Of a stretch of DNA of 54,728 nucleotides, positions 35,689 through 44,425 are shown in pieces. The translations under genes were made by a program, and so were the position numbers. A model generated the notes under the pieces. The model saw nothing but the letters and a program-made list of their open reading frames with translations, was not told the origin of the DNA and did no database searches. The stretch lies in NCBI GenBank assembly GCA_028874175.1, contig JAPPLN010000049.1, positions 1 to 54,728 of the forward strand, given 5' to 3'. Every line of letters begins with the position of its first letter. Position 1 is the stretch's first letter. This stretch comes from Chloroflexota bacterium (GTDB taxonomy: Bacteria; Chloroflexota; UBA11872).

Positions 35689-36957
35689 TTACCAGGGACA
35701 CTGCGGGGACGCCAGCCTTGCGCGATATGTTCCCAGCAGGCGTCCGCAGACGTCGAAAAACTCGGCATCGGAAACGGGCTGGAGTCCGGCGGGCTCGGGC
35801 AGTGATTGGGCCCACGTCAAGGCCGCGCGCAGGCCCCGGAGGTTTCGCGCGAAGTCGGGGTCGGTATGCGTGCTCAGTTCGACGATCGCCACATGAATGC
35901 CTCTCGCGACAAGATATTTGGAGGCTTGACCGCTGAGGGGATAGGCGGTCCATCCCCTGAGGTAGACGTATTGAGCGGCGCGGGTGATGGTGCTCGCGAG
36001 TTCAACCGAGCCGCTGCCAGGTCCCGGCACGACCAGTCCGCCCTTGCTGTGGAGGAAGATCGCGGCGATAAACGGCCGGTCAAGCAGGTACCGAGCCAGG
36101 GCGCGAGTCTCAGGCTCTGAGAACGGCCATCTGCCGCCTCCCCCGGGAACGAGCCCGGAGGGACCGTAGGAGTCTGGCTGCCAGCCCGCGTCCCAGTTGC
36201 GGTTGAGGTCGACGCCGTTGGCGTTTGCGCGGGTGCCGGCCACCGCGCCGTCCGGGTTGACGTCGGGAAGGAACGCCAGGCCGACGCCGTCGGGGATCTC
36301 GGCGAGATTGTCGCGGAAGTGATCCAGCAGCAAATTGGCGAGAACGGTCGTATTGGCCTCGTTGCCCTGGTGGATGCCGCCGATGACCGCGATCCAGCGC
36401 GGCCCATCGCCCAATTCGGCGCCACGGATGGCGCGCCCCTGGACGGAGTGGCCGAGCAATACAGGGGTGCCCACGACCGCTTGGGCTTCTGCATACGCCG
36501 CCGTCGCCGCGACTGGTGTCGGTGTGAGATCGGACGTCCCGCCGCGTTTGGCAGGCGGAGGAGGTTTCCCAGGCACGAGGTCATCGACTTTCGAGCCCGG
36601 CGTGGGCTGGACGTCCGCGTTCGGTCCGGGCCGGGGCGATTCGGTGCTCGACGGGTCCTGGGTGGGCACGGCGACCGCCGGGGTTGGGGATGGGGTGTAG
36701 GCATCGGCAGTTGGCGCGGCCAGGCTTACCGGGACGCCGATCAAGTGAAGCAGGCAGGCCGTGCCCAGGATGGCAATCAGCACCAGGAGATTGGGTGCGC
36801 CGGGGCAGCGCCGGGCCTGGGCGACTATCAGGCAGGTAGCCAGTGAGGCAATGCAGCTCGAGGCCTGGCGATGGGACTTCCGGCAACTTGAGCGCTGGCC
36901 CGTGGCGGCAACTCCCGTCTGTTCCGGGTAGGCGCAGCGCTGACGGCTGCGTACCAT
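35689..36957 (-). CDS. Secreted M14-family zinc carboxypeptidase
   Basis: An M14 metallopeptidase fused to a disordered linker. The catalytic domain (C-terminal 270 residues) has the zinc ligands His and Glu in IGGIHQGNEANT, the substrate-binding Asn-Arg in NGVDLNRNWDAG, the third ligand His in IFLHSKGG and the general base Glu in VAIVELSTHTD. Before it lie a hydrophobic segment (NLLVLIAILGTACLLHLIGV), which is a signal peptide or anchor, and a Pro/Thr/Ser-rich linker (YTPSPTPAVAVPTQDPSSTE). The true start is unclear: ATG 36957 is the last good one before the divergent gene at 36997 and has no clear binding site. It may trim peptidoglycan peptides or proteins at the surface. Confidence 0.82.
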   Translation of the reverse strand: MVRSRQRCAYPEQTGVAATGQRSSCRKSHRQASSCIASLATCLIVAQARRCPGAPNLLVLIAILGTACLLHLIGVPVSLAAPTADAYTPSPTPAVAVPTQDPSSTESPRPGPNADVQPTPGSKVDDLVPGKPPPPAKRGGTSDLTPTPVAATAAYAEAQAVVGTPVLLGHSVQGRAIRGAELGDGPRWIAVIGGIHQGNEANTTVLANLLLDHFRDNLAEIPDGVGLAFLPDVNPDGAVAGTRANANGVDLNRNWDAGWQPDSYGPSGLVPGGGGRWPFSEPETRALARYLLDRPFIAAIFLHSKGGLVVPGPGSGSVELASTITRAAQYVYLRGWTAYPLSGQASKYLVARGIHVAIVELSTHTDPDFARNLRGLRAALTWAQSLPEPAGLQPVSDAEFFDVCGRLLGTYRARLASPQCPW

Positions 36958-36996
36958 GCGGCTGATCTGCTGTGCCGTGTATGACCCGAGGATCGC

Positions 36997-38046
36997 ATGC
37001 CGACATTTGCCGTTGAGCCGTTGACCAAAGCCACTGCCCGTGTGCTGGGCGCGGCGGGTACGCCGGACGACATTGCCGGCAAGCTGGCGCGCTGGCTGAT
37101 CAACGCGAATCTGTCCGGGCATCCCTCGCACGGGGTCATCCGGGTGACCCAGTACCTGGCCCAGATCAAGGACGGCGCCTACCGGCCGGCGGAGCGTCCA
37201 CGGGTGGTATCCGAAAGCGAGACCTCTGTAGTGATGGAGGGCGGCGGGGCCTTCGGGCACCTGGCGGCCGAGGAACTGACCATCCGGCTGGTGGAGAAGT
37301 CGCGGGTCTCGCGGGTGGCGGTGGGCGGCATCGCGCGCTGCAATCACATCGGCCGGCTGGGCGAGTGGTCGGAGCTTGCGGTTTCAATGGGCGCGGTCTT
37401 CCTGATGGTGGCGGGCGGCCCCGGCATGATGCGCACGGCGCCGTTTGGCGGGCGCGAGGGCCGGATGAGCACCAACCCGATCAGCTTTGGGGCGCCGGCC
37501 GGCGACGCCGATCCGATCATCCTGGACTTCGCCACTACGGCGGCGGCCGAGGGCAAGATCCGGGTCGCGCGGGACAAGGGCGTGGAGATTCCGCCCGGCC
37601 AGATCCTGGACAACCAGGGCCGGCCCTCCATCAATCCCAACGACCTCTACGACAACGGCGTCATGCTGCCTTTCGGCGGGCACAAGGGCTACGGCCTGAT
37701 GCTGATGATCGAGTTGCTGGCCTCCAACCTGGTGGGCGACACGATCACCGGTGAGCCGCAATCGCCGATCGGTACGTTCGCGCTGGCCATCGACCCCGAC
37801 GCGCTGGGCTCCGGCGCCGGCTTCGCGGCCATGAACGACGCCACGATCAACCGGGTCAAGCAAACGGCTGCGGCTCCGGGCTTCGACGAAGTGTTGGTGC
37901 CCGGCGACATCGAGCGCAGTTCGCGCCAGACGGTGGCGGCCGCGGGCGTGGAGCTACCCGACGCGACCTGGAACGACGTACTGGCCTCGGCGGCCGAGGT
38001 GGGGCTCGACCCGGCCGAAGTTAACGCGATCGCGACAGGCGAGTAG
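36997..38046 (+). CDS. Ldh family NAD(P)-dependent oxidoreductase (paralogue)
   Basis: A 349-residue homologue of the gene at 32582 with the same blocks: catalytic His in LSGHPSHGVIRV, CNHIGRLGEWSELA, MSTNPISFGAPAG, ILDFATTAAAEGKIRVARDK and FGGHKGYGLMLMIELL. It matches the family consensus (GGHKGYGL) better than its paralogue (GEHKGSAI), so the two probably differ in substrate. It oxidises a 2-hydroxy acid or related compound with NAD(P). It is divergent from the M14 peptidase gene and is followed about 100 bp later by a lipoprotein gene. Confidence 0.92.
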   Translation: MPTFAVEPLTKATARVLGAAGTPDDIAGKLARWLINANLSGHPSHGVIRVTQYLAQIKDGAYRPAERPRVVSESETSVVMEGGGAFGHLAAEELTIRLVEKSRVSRVAVGGIARCNHIGRLGEWSELAVSMGAVFLMVAGGPGMMRTAPFGGREGRMSTNPISFGAPAGDADPIILDFATTAAAEGKIRVARDKGVEIPPGQILDNQGRPSINPNDLYDNGVMLPFGGHKGYGLMLMIELLASNLVGDTITGEPQSPIGTFALAIDPDALGSGAGFAAMNDATINRVKQTAAAPGFDEVLVPGDIERSSRQTVAAAGVELPDATWNDVLASAAEVGLDPAEVNAIATGE

Positions 38047-38148
38047 CGGCGGCGAGCGAGCGACTCCGGGTGGCGGCGCCACGCGAGTTTGAACATTGGC
38101 TGCCCGCGACGTGCTGCCGCAACGGCGCCACCTCGTAAGTCCCAGCCC

Positions 38149-39777
38149 GTGGGAATAATCGCGCGCCGACAGGTGTTTCGACTGGGCGGCTCCATTGCCC
38201 TGGGGATTCTGTGCGTCCTAGCCCTGGCGGCTTGCGTCGAGACAAAGGTAGTAACCAGGGAAGTTCCGGTGGAGAGGATCGTTGTTCAGGAGGTTCCGGT
38301 CGAGAAGGTCGTGACCAGAGAGGTCGAGCGCCTTGTCCGCGTTGAAGTCCCGGTCGAAAGGGTCGTGATCAGAGAGATTCCGGTCGAAAGGGTCGTGACT
38401 AGGGAGATCGAAAGGGTCGTTCGAGTCGAAGTGCCAGTCGCGAGAGTGGTGACCAAAGAGGCGCCGGTCGAGAGGCCCGCCACTGCGGAAGCTACGGAAG
38501 CGGTCGAAGAGGTCACGGACGACCGAGTCTGTGAGACCAATCGGACCTCGGTCATCGAGCGGGTCGTGAATAGAGAGTTTCCTTCGGTCTTTGGAGCATG
38601 GAGTCATGTGCTTCTAAACCTGCCGATACCAGACGATAAGTGGGAATTCGATTACGTGGAGCGAACGAGGGCATATCACGATCTCTTCTGGGCCGGCATG
38701 GGTCACGGATTACAGTGGGCCTCGACGCCGCATGGAATCAGAGTTGTCGGACCCTGGTCGTTTGCCCAGGAGCAAAAGAACCGGCTCCAAGATCAGAATC
38801 CAAACTGGCTTCATCTTGTTCCCATCTACCACTACGGCGCCCACCCTGAGTTGTACCCGGAAGACTGGCCGTACTGGCTACGAGATGAGTCGGGGAACCG
38901 TGTCGCGGACGAGGGTTGGGCTGAACTCCTCATTGACTACACGCATCCCGCAGCGCAAGACCACTTTGTCCAGCAAGCAATTGCCGTTGCAAAGTGCGGC
39001 GTGTTTGACGGTATTTTCATGGATTGGTGGACACAAGAAGAGGACTCTAATCTGGAGATAGCCCATCTCTATCACGGCAACAGAATCAGTGCCGAAGTGT
39101 CAATGCTCCGTCGAATCCGCGAAGCGGTCGGTGACGACTTTCTCATTGTCGTCAACTCTCGAACAGAAAAGATCCCGCTCTCGGCCCCTTATGTTAATGG
39201 GGCCTTCATGGAAGGGCATCGCAGGCACACCCGCGAGTATCTGACCGAAGTCGAAAGCACCCTACTCTGGGCTGAGGAGAACTTCAGATATCCCCAGGTG
39301 AATGGTTATGAGGCTTGGAGCATCCTGGAGGAACCGCTCGACTCTCCACGGAATCAGCAATGGATGCGTGTCTTCACGACACTGAGCCTTACGCATTCCA
39401 ACGGCTACGTGTCATACGTGATCGGCTTTGACGGCGCACTTTCTCATCAACATGGCTATGAGGTCTGGGAGGGACACGCGGCCGAGCATGCGGCTGGCGA
39501 GCCGCATGAGCACACCCATGAGAAGAGCTGGCATTCCTTCTGGGATGCATCCCTCGGTCGACCGGTCGGCGAACGCGGGCGACTGTACGAGGACCGCGAG
39601 GGGCTGTTTATCCGTGAGTTCACCAACGGCTGGGCGGTCTACAACCGCAGCGGCATAGCGCAGGAAATCAGGCTGCCGGAGAGCGCGATCGGCATACACA
39701 GCGGCCTGAGCGGCACGAGCCACTCGATCCCCGATCTGGACGGCGAGATCTATATCAAAGGCAGTAGCGACGCTTAG
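38149..39777 (+). CDS. Lipoprotein-anchored putative glycoside hydrolase (TIM-barrel) with VEK-type stalk
   Basis: The start is taken as GTG 38149. The N-terminus is an export signal with two Arg (ARRQVFRLGGSIALGI) and a lipobox (LALAACVET). Residues about 30-120 are repeats of V-P-V-E-R-V-V-x-R-E, a stalk-like charged segment. From about 150 a TIM-barrel-like domain follows: FWAGMGHGLQWAS, NPNWLHLVPIYHYGAH, an acid-bearing strand GVFDGIFMDWWTQEE, VVNSRTE and YVNGAFMEGHRR. The pattern recalls hypothetical glycosyl hydrolase families (GHL15-like) where Asp in D-G-x-x-x-D is catalytic. A His-rich stretch (HAAEHAAGEPHEHTHEKSWH) lies near the C-terminus. The middle of the gene is AT-richer than its ends, suggesting a transferred domain joined to a local lipoprotein stalk. 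Confidence 0.72.
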   Translation: MGIIARRQVFRLGGSIALGILCVLALAACVETKVVTREVPVERIVVQEVPVEKVVTREVERLVRVEVPVERVVIREIPVERVVTREIERVVRVEVPVARVVTKEAPVERPATAEATEAVEEVTDDRVCETNRTSVIERVVNREFPSVFGAWSHVLLNLPIPDDKWEFDYVERTRAYHDLFWAGMGHGLQWASTPHGIRVVGPWSFAQEQKNRLQDQNPNWLHLVPIYHYGAHPELYPEDWPYWLRDESGNRVADEGWAELLIDYTHPAAQDHFVQQAIAVAKCGVFDGIFMDWWTQEEDSNLEIAHLYHGNRISAEVSMLRRIREAVGDDFLIVVNSRTEKIPLSAPYVNGAFMEGHRRHTREYLTEVESTLLWAEENFRYPQVNGYEAWSILEEPLDSPRNQQWMRVFTTLSLTHSNGYVSYVIGFDGALSHQHGYEVWEGHAAEHAAGEPHEHTHEKSWHSFWDASLGRPVGERGRLYEDREGLFIREFTNGWAVYNRSGIAQEIRLPESAIGIHSGLSGTSHSIPDLDGEIYIKGSSDA

Positions 39778-39867
39778 TAGATATCGGCGCCGACTATTCA
39801 GTCCATGACCACACGACGGCACCGCAAGCAGGAGTTGCCGCCGACTGTTGTGGTGCACGGCAGCGGT

Positions 39868-39910
39868 GAAAATTGGCCTGGTGCGCTCGCGTGGAACGCG
39901 CCAGGCCAAT
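39868..39910 (-). terminator. Stem-loop terminator for the aminotransferase gene
   Basis: ATTGGCCTGG (39872-39881) pairs perfectly with CCAGGCCAAT (39901-39910), and the stem extends by a G-T and three more pairs around an 11-base loop. On the minus strand the stem runs into TTTT, which suits termination of the gene that ends at 39964. It could also slow transcription arriving from the plus-strand gene ending at 39777. Confidence 0.55.
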
Positions 39911-39963
39911 GATCTGTCCGTCGGTTTCGCCGCTACACGGCTATCGCGACGCCCACAGGCCGC

Positions 39964-41139
39964 CTATTCGAGGAACGCCTCCATGCGGCGCAGCGATTCC
40001 TCCAGGTTCTCCATGCTGGTGGCGAAGCTGAGGCGCACGCAGTTGTCGTCGCCGAAGTCGCTGCCGGGAACCACGCCGACGTGGGCGTCTTCCAGCAGGC
40101 GATTGGCCCACTCGGTGGAGCCTGACACGCCGACCTGTTCGTAGGTGTCGGACACGTCAGGGAACACGTAGAAGGCGCCGCCCGGTTCGGGGCAGATCAC
40201 GCCTTCGATCCGGTTCAGGGCGTCGCTGACGAACGCTCCGCGGCGTTCGAACTCGCTGCGCATCATCTCCACGCAGGCCTGGTCGCCGTCGAGGGCGGCG
40301 GCCAGGGCGTGCATGGTGAAGGTTGCGGCCCCGCTGGTCGTCTGCGACTGCAGCTTGGCCATGCCCTTGATGATCTCGACCGGCCCGGCCGCGTAGCCCA
40401 CGCGCCAGCCGGTCATGGAGTACGTCTTGGATCCCGCGTTGAAGGTGATGGTGTGGTCGTACGCGTGGTCCGACACCGTGCCGAAGCTCTTGAACGTGCG
40501 GCCGCCGTAGAGCAGGCGGTCGTACATCTCGTCGCTGAACGTAATCACGTCGGTGTCCGCCAGCACGCCGGCCAGGGCCTCGGTCTCTTCCGGCGAGTAG
40601 GCAGAACCCGTGGGGTTACTGGGCGAGTTGAAGACGAACACGCGCGTGCGATCCGTCAGTGCGTCGCGCAGTTGCTGCGGCGTGATCTTGAAGTCCTGGT
40701 CCGCGCCGGCGTTGACGATGACCGGGACGCCGCCGCAGAGCTTGACCTGCTCGGGGTAGGACACCCAGTAGGGCGCCGGGATGATGACTTCGTCGCCCGG
40801 GTCCAGCAGCGTGGCGAAGGCCAAGTAGAGCCCTTCCTTGCCGCCCACGCTGGCGATGACCTGGTCGGGCGTGTAGGTCAGGTCGTTTTCGCGGGCCAGC
40901 TTGTTGCACACGGCCTGCTTGAGTTCGGGCACGCCCGAAGCCGGCTTGGCGTACTTGGTCTCGCCGCGACCCAGCGCATCGTCGGCGGCCTGCTTGACGT
41001 GGGCCGGTGTGTCGAAATCGGGCTCGCCGGCGCCCAGGCTGATGACGTCCACGCCTTGCGCGCGCAGGGCGGCGACCTTGTTGCTGACGGCGATCGTTCC
41101 CGATTCCGCCAAATCTTGAACACGCTGCGAGATCCTCAC
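39964..41139 (-). CDS. aspC: Aspartate aminotransferase (class I PLP)
   Basis: A fold-type I aminotransferase of 391 residues, exchanging amino groups between aspartate and 2-oxoglutarate (or a related pair). Conserved blocks: ISLGAGEPDFDTPAHVKQAA, KYAKPASGVPELKQAV, FNSPSNPTGSAYSPEE (substrate and PLP contact), ITFSDEMYDRLLYGG and the PLP Lys in FNAGSKTYSMTGWRVGYAAG. The C-terminal Arg in NCVRLSFATSMENLEESLRR binds the substrate carboxylate. It belongs to the I-gamma group found in many bacteria and could also use aromatic or prephenate-type substrates. The start ATG 41139 gives a typical N-terminus (RISQRVQDLAESGTIAVSNK). A hairpin terminator follows. Confidence 0.9.
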   Translation of the reverse strand: MRISQRVQDLAESGTIAVSNKVAALRAQGVDVISLGAGEPDFDTPAHVKQAADDALGRGETKYAKPASGVPELKQAVCNKLARENDLTYTPDQVIASVGGKEGLYLAFATLLDPGDEVIIPAPYWVSYPEQVKLCGGVPVIVNAGADQDFKITPQQLRDALTDRTRVFVFNSPSNPTGSAYSPEETEALAGVLADTDVITFSDEMYDRLLYGGRTFKSFGTVSDHAYDHTITFNAGSKTYSMTGWRVGYAAGPVEIIKGMAKLQSQTTSGAATFTMHALAAALDGDQACVEMMRSEFERRGAFVSDALNRIEGVICPEPGGAFYVFPDVSDTYEQVGVSGSTEWANRLLEDAHVGVVPGSDFGDDNCVRLSFATSMENLEESLRRMEAFLE

Positions 41140-41422
41140 GGGCCGGCCTTCTGGTGCAATTCAAACGGCGCCCATTGTGCCCGACGCGAGCCGACCGCGG
41201 GTGCGATTGATGGCTGTGTGTCACGCCGACTCTCACGGGACGTGCTCGGCGATCCCCTACGGCCAGACGCGTGCGTTACCCGTTCGAAGCCGTTCGCCGG
41301 AAATGTGATCGCGCAGGACGCCGCGGATGTCGGCTTGGGCGCGGACAGGCGAACATTGCAGCGTGCTGATCGAAACCCGATCACGCTCGGAGCCTCCCGG
41401 AGGTCCGGCGTGTCGATAGCCA

Positions 41423-43144
41423 CTAGTAGCGCACGCAGCCGACACCCCAGCCCTCCGGCGACAGGCTCTTGCAGCGGTAGTACTCGCCGTTCCGATACTC
41501 CAGCACGGGCCATTCGGGGTTGACGTGGCAGGTGCTCGTTCCGTCGCTATTCCCTCGACAGATGGGGAGGTGGTAGCCAGCGAATCGACCGCCTCCGCCG
41601 GTGCTCGCTCGAGATACGCGACTTGAATGACCGCCGCCCTGCTGGGCGCTCGACACCTGGTCGCCACCTGCAGGACCGCGGTGTTGGTGGGCGACCGATG
41701 GCCGGCCGCCATCCTGCTTGGCCTCCGGCGCCAGTACGATGGCCTGCGGGACCAGCGGGCAGGCGGTACTCCACACCTGGCATTCGTATTCGCCGAAGGC
41801 CACATGCTGATGCGCGCCGTTCAGGAAGTCCTCGACGTTGCCGTGGGTCACCACGTAAGCCGCGATATTCCTGGCAAGCGCATCGTCCGCGCCGCGAGCG
41901 ACGGCTACGTTGTAGACCATGGGATAGATCGGGTCGGTCGTCGGGTCTGGAGTTGGGTCCGGCGTCTGCTCTGGCGTCGATTCCCGGACCGACGTTGCAC
42001 CGGCTTCGGTGGTGGAAGCAACGATCGTTGGCGCGAACATGCCCCGCAGGCAATCCGTTTCCCAGCGCCAGCGTTGCCAGGCGTCGACCTGCCAGACGGT
42101 CACGAATGTCGTCCGCGTGACCCGGTCCACGTCATTCAGGCTAAAGCCGTCCGTCGCAAAGATGTTGCGGTCCGCCGGGTCCCAGGCCGGGGTGCAGCGA
42201 TCAAGGGTCGCGGAATAGACGTGGGGTGGCAGATTCGGTGCGTTGATCGGATCGCCCGTCGCTCCTGCGGCGCCCAGCGACGCCAGCACTTCAGGCTGTA
42301 AGGCCCGCAGGCAATCCGCTTCCCAGCGCCAGCGCTGCCAGGCGTCGACCTGCCAAACAGTCACGAATGTCGTCCGCGTGGCCCGATCCACGTCGTTCAG
42401 GCTGAAGCCGTCCGTCGCATAGATGTTGCGGTCCGCTGGATCCCAGGCCGGCGCGCAGTGATCAAGGGTCGCGGAATGGGCGTGCGCTAGCAGAATCGGT
42501 GCGTTGATCGGGTCGTCCGTAACGCGTGCGGTCACCAGCGTCGCCACCCGTCCGGGCGGCGGGTCTAGCAGACAATCCATCTCCCAGCGCCAACGCTGCC
42601 AGGCGTCGATTTGCCAGACGCTCACGTACGTCGTCCGCGTGACCCTATCCACGTCGTTCAGGCTGGAGCCGTCCGTCGCGTAGATGTTGCGGTCCGCTGG
42701 GTTCCAGGCCGGCGTGCAGTGATCGAGGATCGCCGAATAGACCTGGGGCGGCAGACTCGGTGCGTTGACCGGAGTGTTCGCCACTCCGAAGGTGTCCAGC
42801 GTCGCCACTACTTCAGGCTGCGCGGCCTGCAGACAGTCCGCTTCCCAACGCCAACGTGGCCAGGCGTCGACTTGCCAGGCGGTAACGAACCTCGTCCGCG
42901 TGGCCCGATCCACGTCGTTCAGGCTGGAGCCGTCCGTCGTGTAGATGTTGCGGTCCGTCGGGTCCCAGGCCGGCTCGCACTGTTCGAGGATCGTGAAGTA
43001 GGCCTCACGAGACAGGCTCGCTGTGGTGACCGGATCATCCGTTGCCCGCCCGATGTCCAGCGTCGCCATCGCTCCAAGCAGCGCGACCAGCGCCACAGCC
43101 ACAGCTCGACGCACGGCCGCCCCCGTTCGCCTCCCAGCGAGCAC
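41423..43144 (-). CDS. Secreted protein with four 87-aa Trp-rich repeats
   Basis: A 573-residue exported protein. An N-terminal signal (RRAVAVALVALLGAMATLDI) is followed by four tandem copies of an 87-residue unit (residues 35-382). Each has the pattern C-x-P-A-W-(D/N)-P-(A/T)-D-R-N-I-(Y/F) and then W-Q-(V/I)-D-A-W-x-R-W-R-W-E-x-D-C, so two Cys (56/104, 143/191, 230/278, 317/365; exactly 48 apart) and five Trp per copy. After a Thr/Pro linker (PEQTPDPTPDPTTDPIYP) a different C-terminal region with five or six more Cys follows (YECQVWSTACPL; GTSTCHVNPEWPVLEYRNGE; CKSLSPEGWGVGCVRY). I know no family with this repeat. It is the last gene of the seven-gene operon that includes a halogenase-like enzyme, 42 bp after the nucleotidyltransferase gene. 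It may be a surface-binding protein or the target of the upstream modifying enzymes. Confidence 0.75.
   Translation of the reverse strand: MLAGRRTGAAVRRAVAVALVALLGAMATLDIGRATDDPVTTASLSREAYFTILEQCEPAWDPTDRNIYTTDGSSLNDVDRATRTRFVTAWQVDAWPRWRWEADCLQAAQPEVVATLDTFGVANTPVNAPSLPPQVYSAILDHCTPAWNPADRNIYATDGSSLNDVDRVTRTTYVSVWQIDAWQRWRWEMDCLLDPPPGRVATLVTARVTDDPINAPILLAHAHSATLDHCAPAWDPADRNIYATDGFSLNDVDRATRTTFVTVWQVDAWQRWRWEADCLRALQPEVLASLGAAGATGDPINAPNLPPHVYSATLDRCTPAWDPADRNIFATDGFSLNDVDRVTRTTFVTVWQVDAWQRWRWETDCLRGMFAPTIVASTTEAGATSVRESTPEQTPDPTPDPTTDPIYPMVYNVAVARGADDALARNIAAYVVTHGNVEDFLNGAHQHVAFGEYECQVWSTACPLVPQAIVLAPEAKQDGGRPSVAHQHRGPAGGDQVSSAQQGGGHSSRVSRASTGGGGRFAGYHLPICRGNSDGTSTCHVNPEWPVLEYRNGEYYRCKSLSPEGWGVGCVRY
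41999..43042 (-). repeat. Four 261-bp in-frame tandem repeats
   Basis: The copies run 43042-42782, 42781-42521, 42520-42260 and 42259-41999, with no length change between them. They are similar at the DNA level as well as in protein, most of all around the W-x4-W-x2-W-x-W segment and the D-R-N-I-Y segment, pointing to fairly recent duplication with selection to keep Cys and Trp positions. Confidence 0.9.
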
Positions 43145-43186
43145 GGGACTAATTGTGTCATATCGACTTTTGACGCCCCGAGGCGA

Positions 43187-44425
43187 CTAACGGAGGTCGC
43201 CGACAAACACGCCTTCGCGCAGCAGATAGTCGCTCACGGCCCGGTCGAGTCGTGCAGGATATTCCATATCCAGCCGGACGCAGGCGCGCTCAAGGAAGTG
43301 GCTGTAGGCCGCCGCGACTCGGGTGGCGACACGGCGGACGCCAAGCACGCCGCCCGTCGGCAGGGGCTGCAGCGCAGACGCGATGACGGCTGCGTCGTTG
43401 CCCGAGAGGCGGTTCAGCGCGTCAACCGGTACCGGCGCATCACCCCGGGAAGCCACGTAGGCGAGTTCGGCGGCCAAGCGCGCCGCGCCGGCATAGCCCC
43501 AGAGCAGACCGGTGTACATGCCGCGGTTGCAATAGGTCGCGCCCACCATGGCGTGAACCAGCAGAATGCATCCGGCTTCCACGACCTGCCTGGCCGGTCG
43601 CGCGTCGGAATCGGCGCCGGGCGGCACCGGCTGCAAGGGCACGGCAATGCCATAGCGGGCCTCCGCCTCGGCCGCCAGCGGCCGCACGACATCTAGCGTG
43701 GGCTGGATCGAGTCCATCCCAGGGTTCGGCCAGTTGTTGCTCCAAACGCCCAGCGGGGCCAGCAGCGGCTCGATGTCGGCGGCCGCCAACGCGTCCGCCG
43801 CATGCTTCGGCCCCAGCAGGCCGGCTGCGTTCGGATCGCGCAACAGCAGCAGGAGCCGCTGGGCCGACTCCAGCAGATTCGCCTGGGCCTGCACGGCCTC
43901 CACGATGGAGGACTGCTCGATGGCACGTTGCAGGCGGCCCGCCTCGGCGGGAACCTGCGCGGCTTCGCGTTCCAGCAGTTCCCGGGGCGTCCGACGCGAA
44001 GGCCTGTACGGGGTCTGTTGCAGCCGGGCTCCCAGACCGAGAGGATCAAAGAGCGGCGCGACCGGTTCGTAGCGCTGCCGGTCGAGGCTGTTCGGCGACG
44101 TGACGACGAAGTCCGCTCGCAGCGGGCCCTCGAAGGTGACGACCACCAGGTCGTCGCCGCGCATCGACCGCATGCGCCAGCCCAGGATGGGGCATATGGC
44201 TTGCAGGGTGTCCTTGATCCCGGCCATGAAGGCCGGTCGGTCGTCGTCAGCCACCGCCAACCGCAGATCCACGTCCGACCACCGGTCCGCCGTGCCATCG
44301 GCCAGGCTGCCGCCGGCCCAGAGCGCCCGAACGCGAGGATCGCGGGACAGAACCCGGTGCGCGGACTCAACGAATCGGAGATGCAGCCCGTCGGGCGCCA
44401 GGTCCGGGTTGGTCGGCAGGCTCAC
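43187..44425 (-). CDS. Nucleotidyltransferase-domain protein (aminoglycoside adenylyltransferase-like)
   Basis: A 412-residue protein whose N-terminal domain has the nucleotidyltransferase motif G-G-S-L-A-D-G-T-A-D-R-W-S-D-V-D-L (about residues 38-54) and a later acidic strand LRADFVVTSPN, as in ANT-type and related enzymes. The rest is a long helical domain (EQSSIVEAVQAQANLLESAQ, RLLLLLRDPNAAGLLG; MVGATYCNRGMYTGLLWGYA). The reaction would be transfer of a nucleotide from ATP or another NTP to a small molecule or protein; the acceptor is unknown. Its ATG overlaps the stop of the nucleoside hydrolase gene by 4 bp, so they are coupled. In a cluster with a halogenase it might modify or inactivate the product. 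Confidence 0.72.
   Translation of the reverse strand: MSLPTNPDLAPDGLHLRFVESAHRVLSRDPRVRALWAGGSLADGTADRWSDVDLRLAVADDDRPAFMAGIKDTLQAICPILGWRMRSMRGDDLVVVTFEGPLRADFVVTSPNSLDRQRYEPVAPLFDPLGLGARLQQTPYRPSRRTPRELLEREAAQVPAEAGRLQRAIEQSSIVEAVQAQANLLESAQRLLLLLRDPNAAGLLGPKHAADALAAADIEPLLAPLGVWSNNWPNPGMDSIQPTLDVVRPLAAEAEARYGIAVPLQPVPPGADSDARPARQVVEAGCILLVHAMVGATYCNRGMYTGLLWGYAGAARLAAELAYVASRGDAPVPVDALNRLSGNDAAVIASALQPLPTGGVLGVRRVATRVAAAYSHFLERACVRLDMEYPARLDRAVSDYLLREGVFVGDLR

Noticed and set aside
41140-41422. Small genes between the aminotransferase start and the repeat protein end
   Set aside because: Candidate frames are Arg/Pro-rich, lack ribosome binding sites and overlap as antisense readings.
41999-43042. 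CRISPR or satellite array
   Set aside because: The 261-bp period keeps an open frame with conserved Cys and Trp, so it is protein-coding repetition.
42611-43696. 361-aa plus-strand frame opposite the repeat protein
   Set aside because: It is periodic only because the opposite strand is; it lacks a signal or domain and runs into the nucleotidyltransferase gene.
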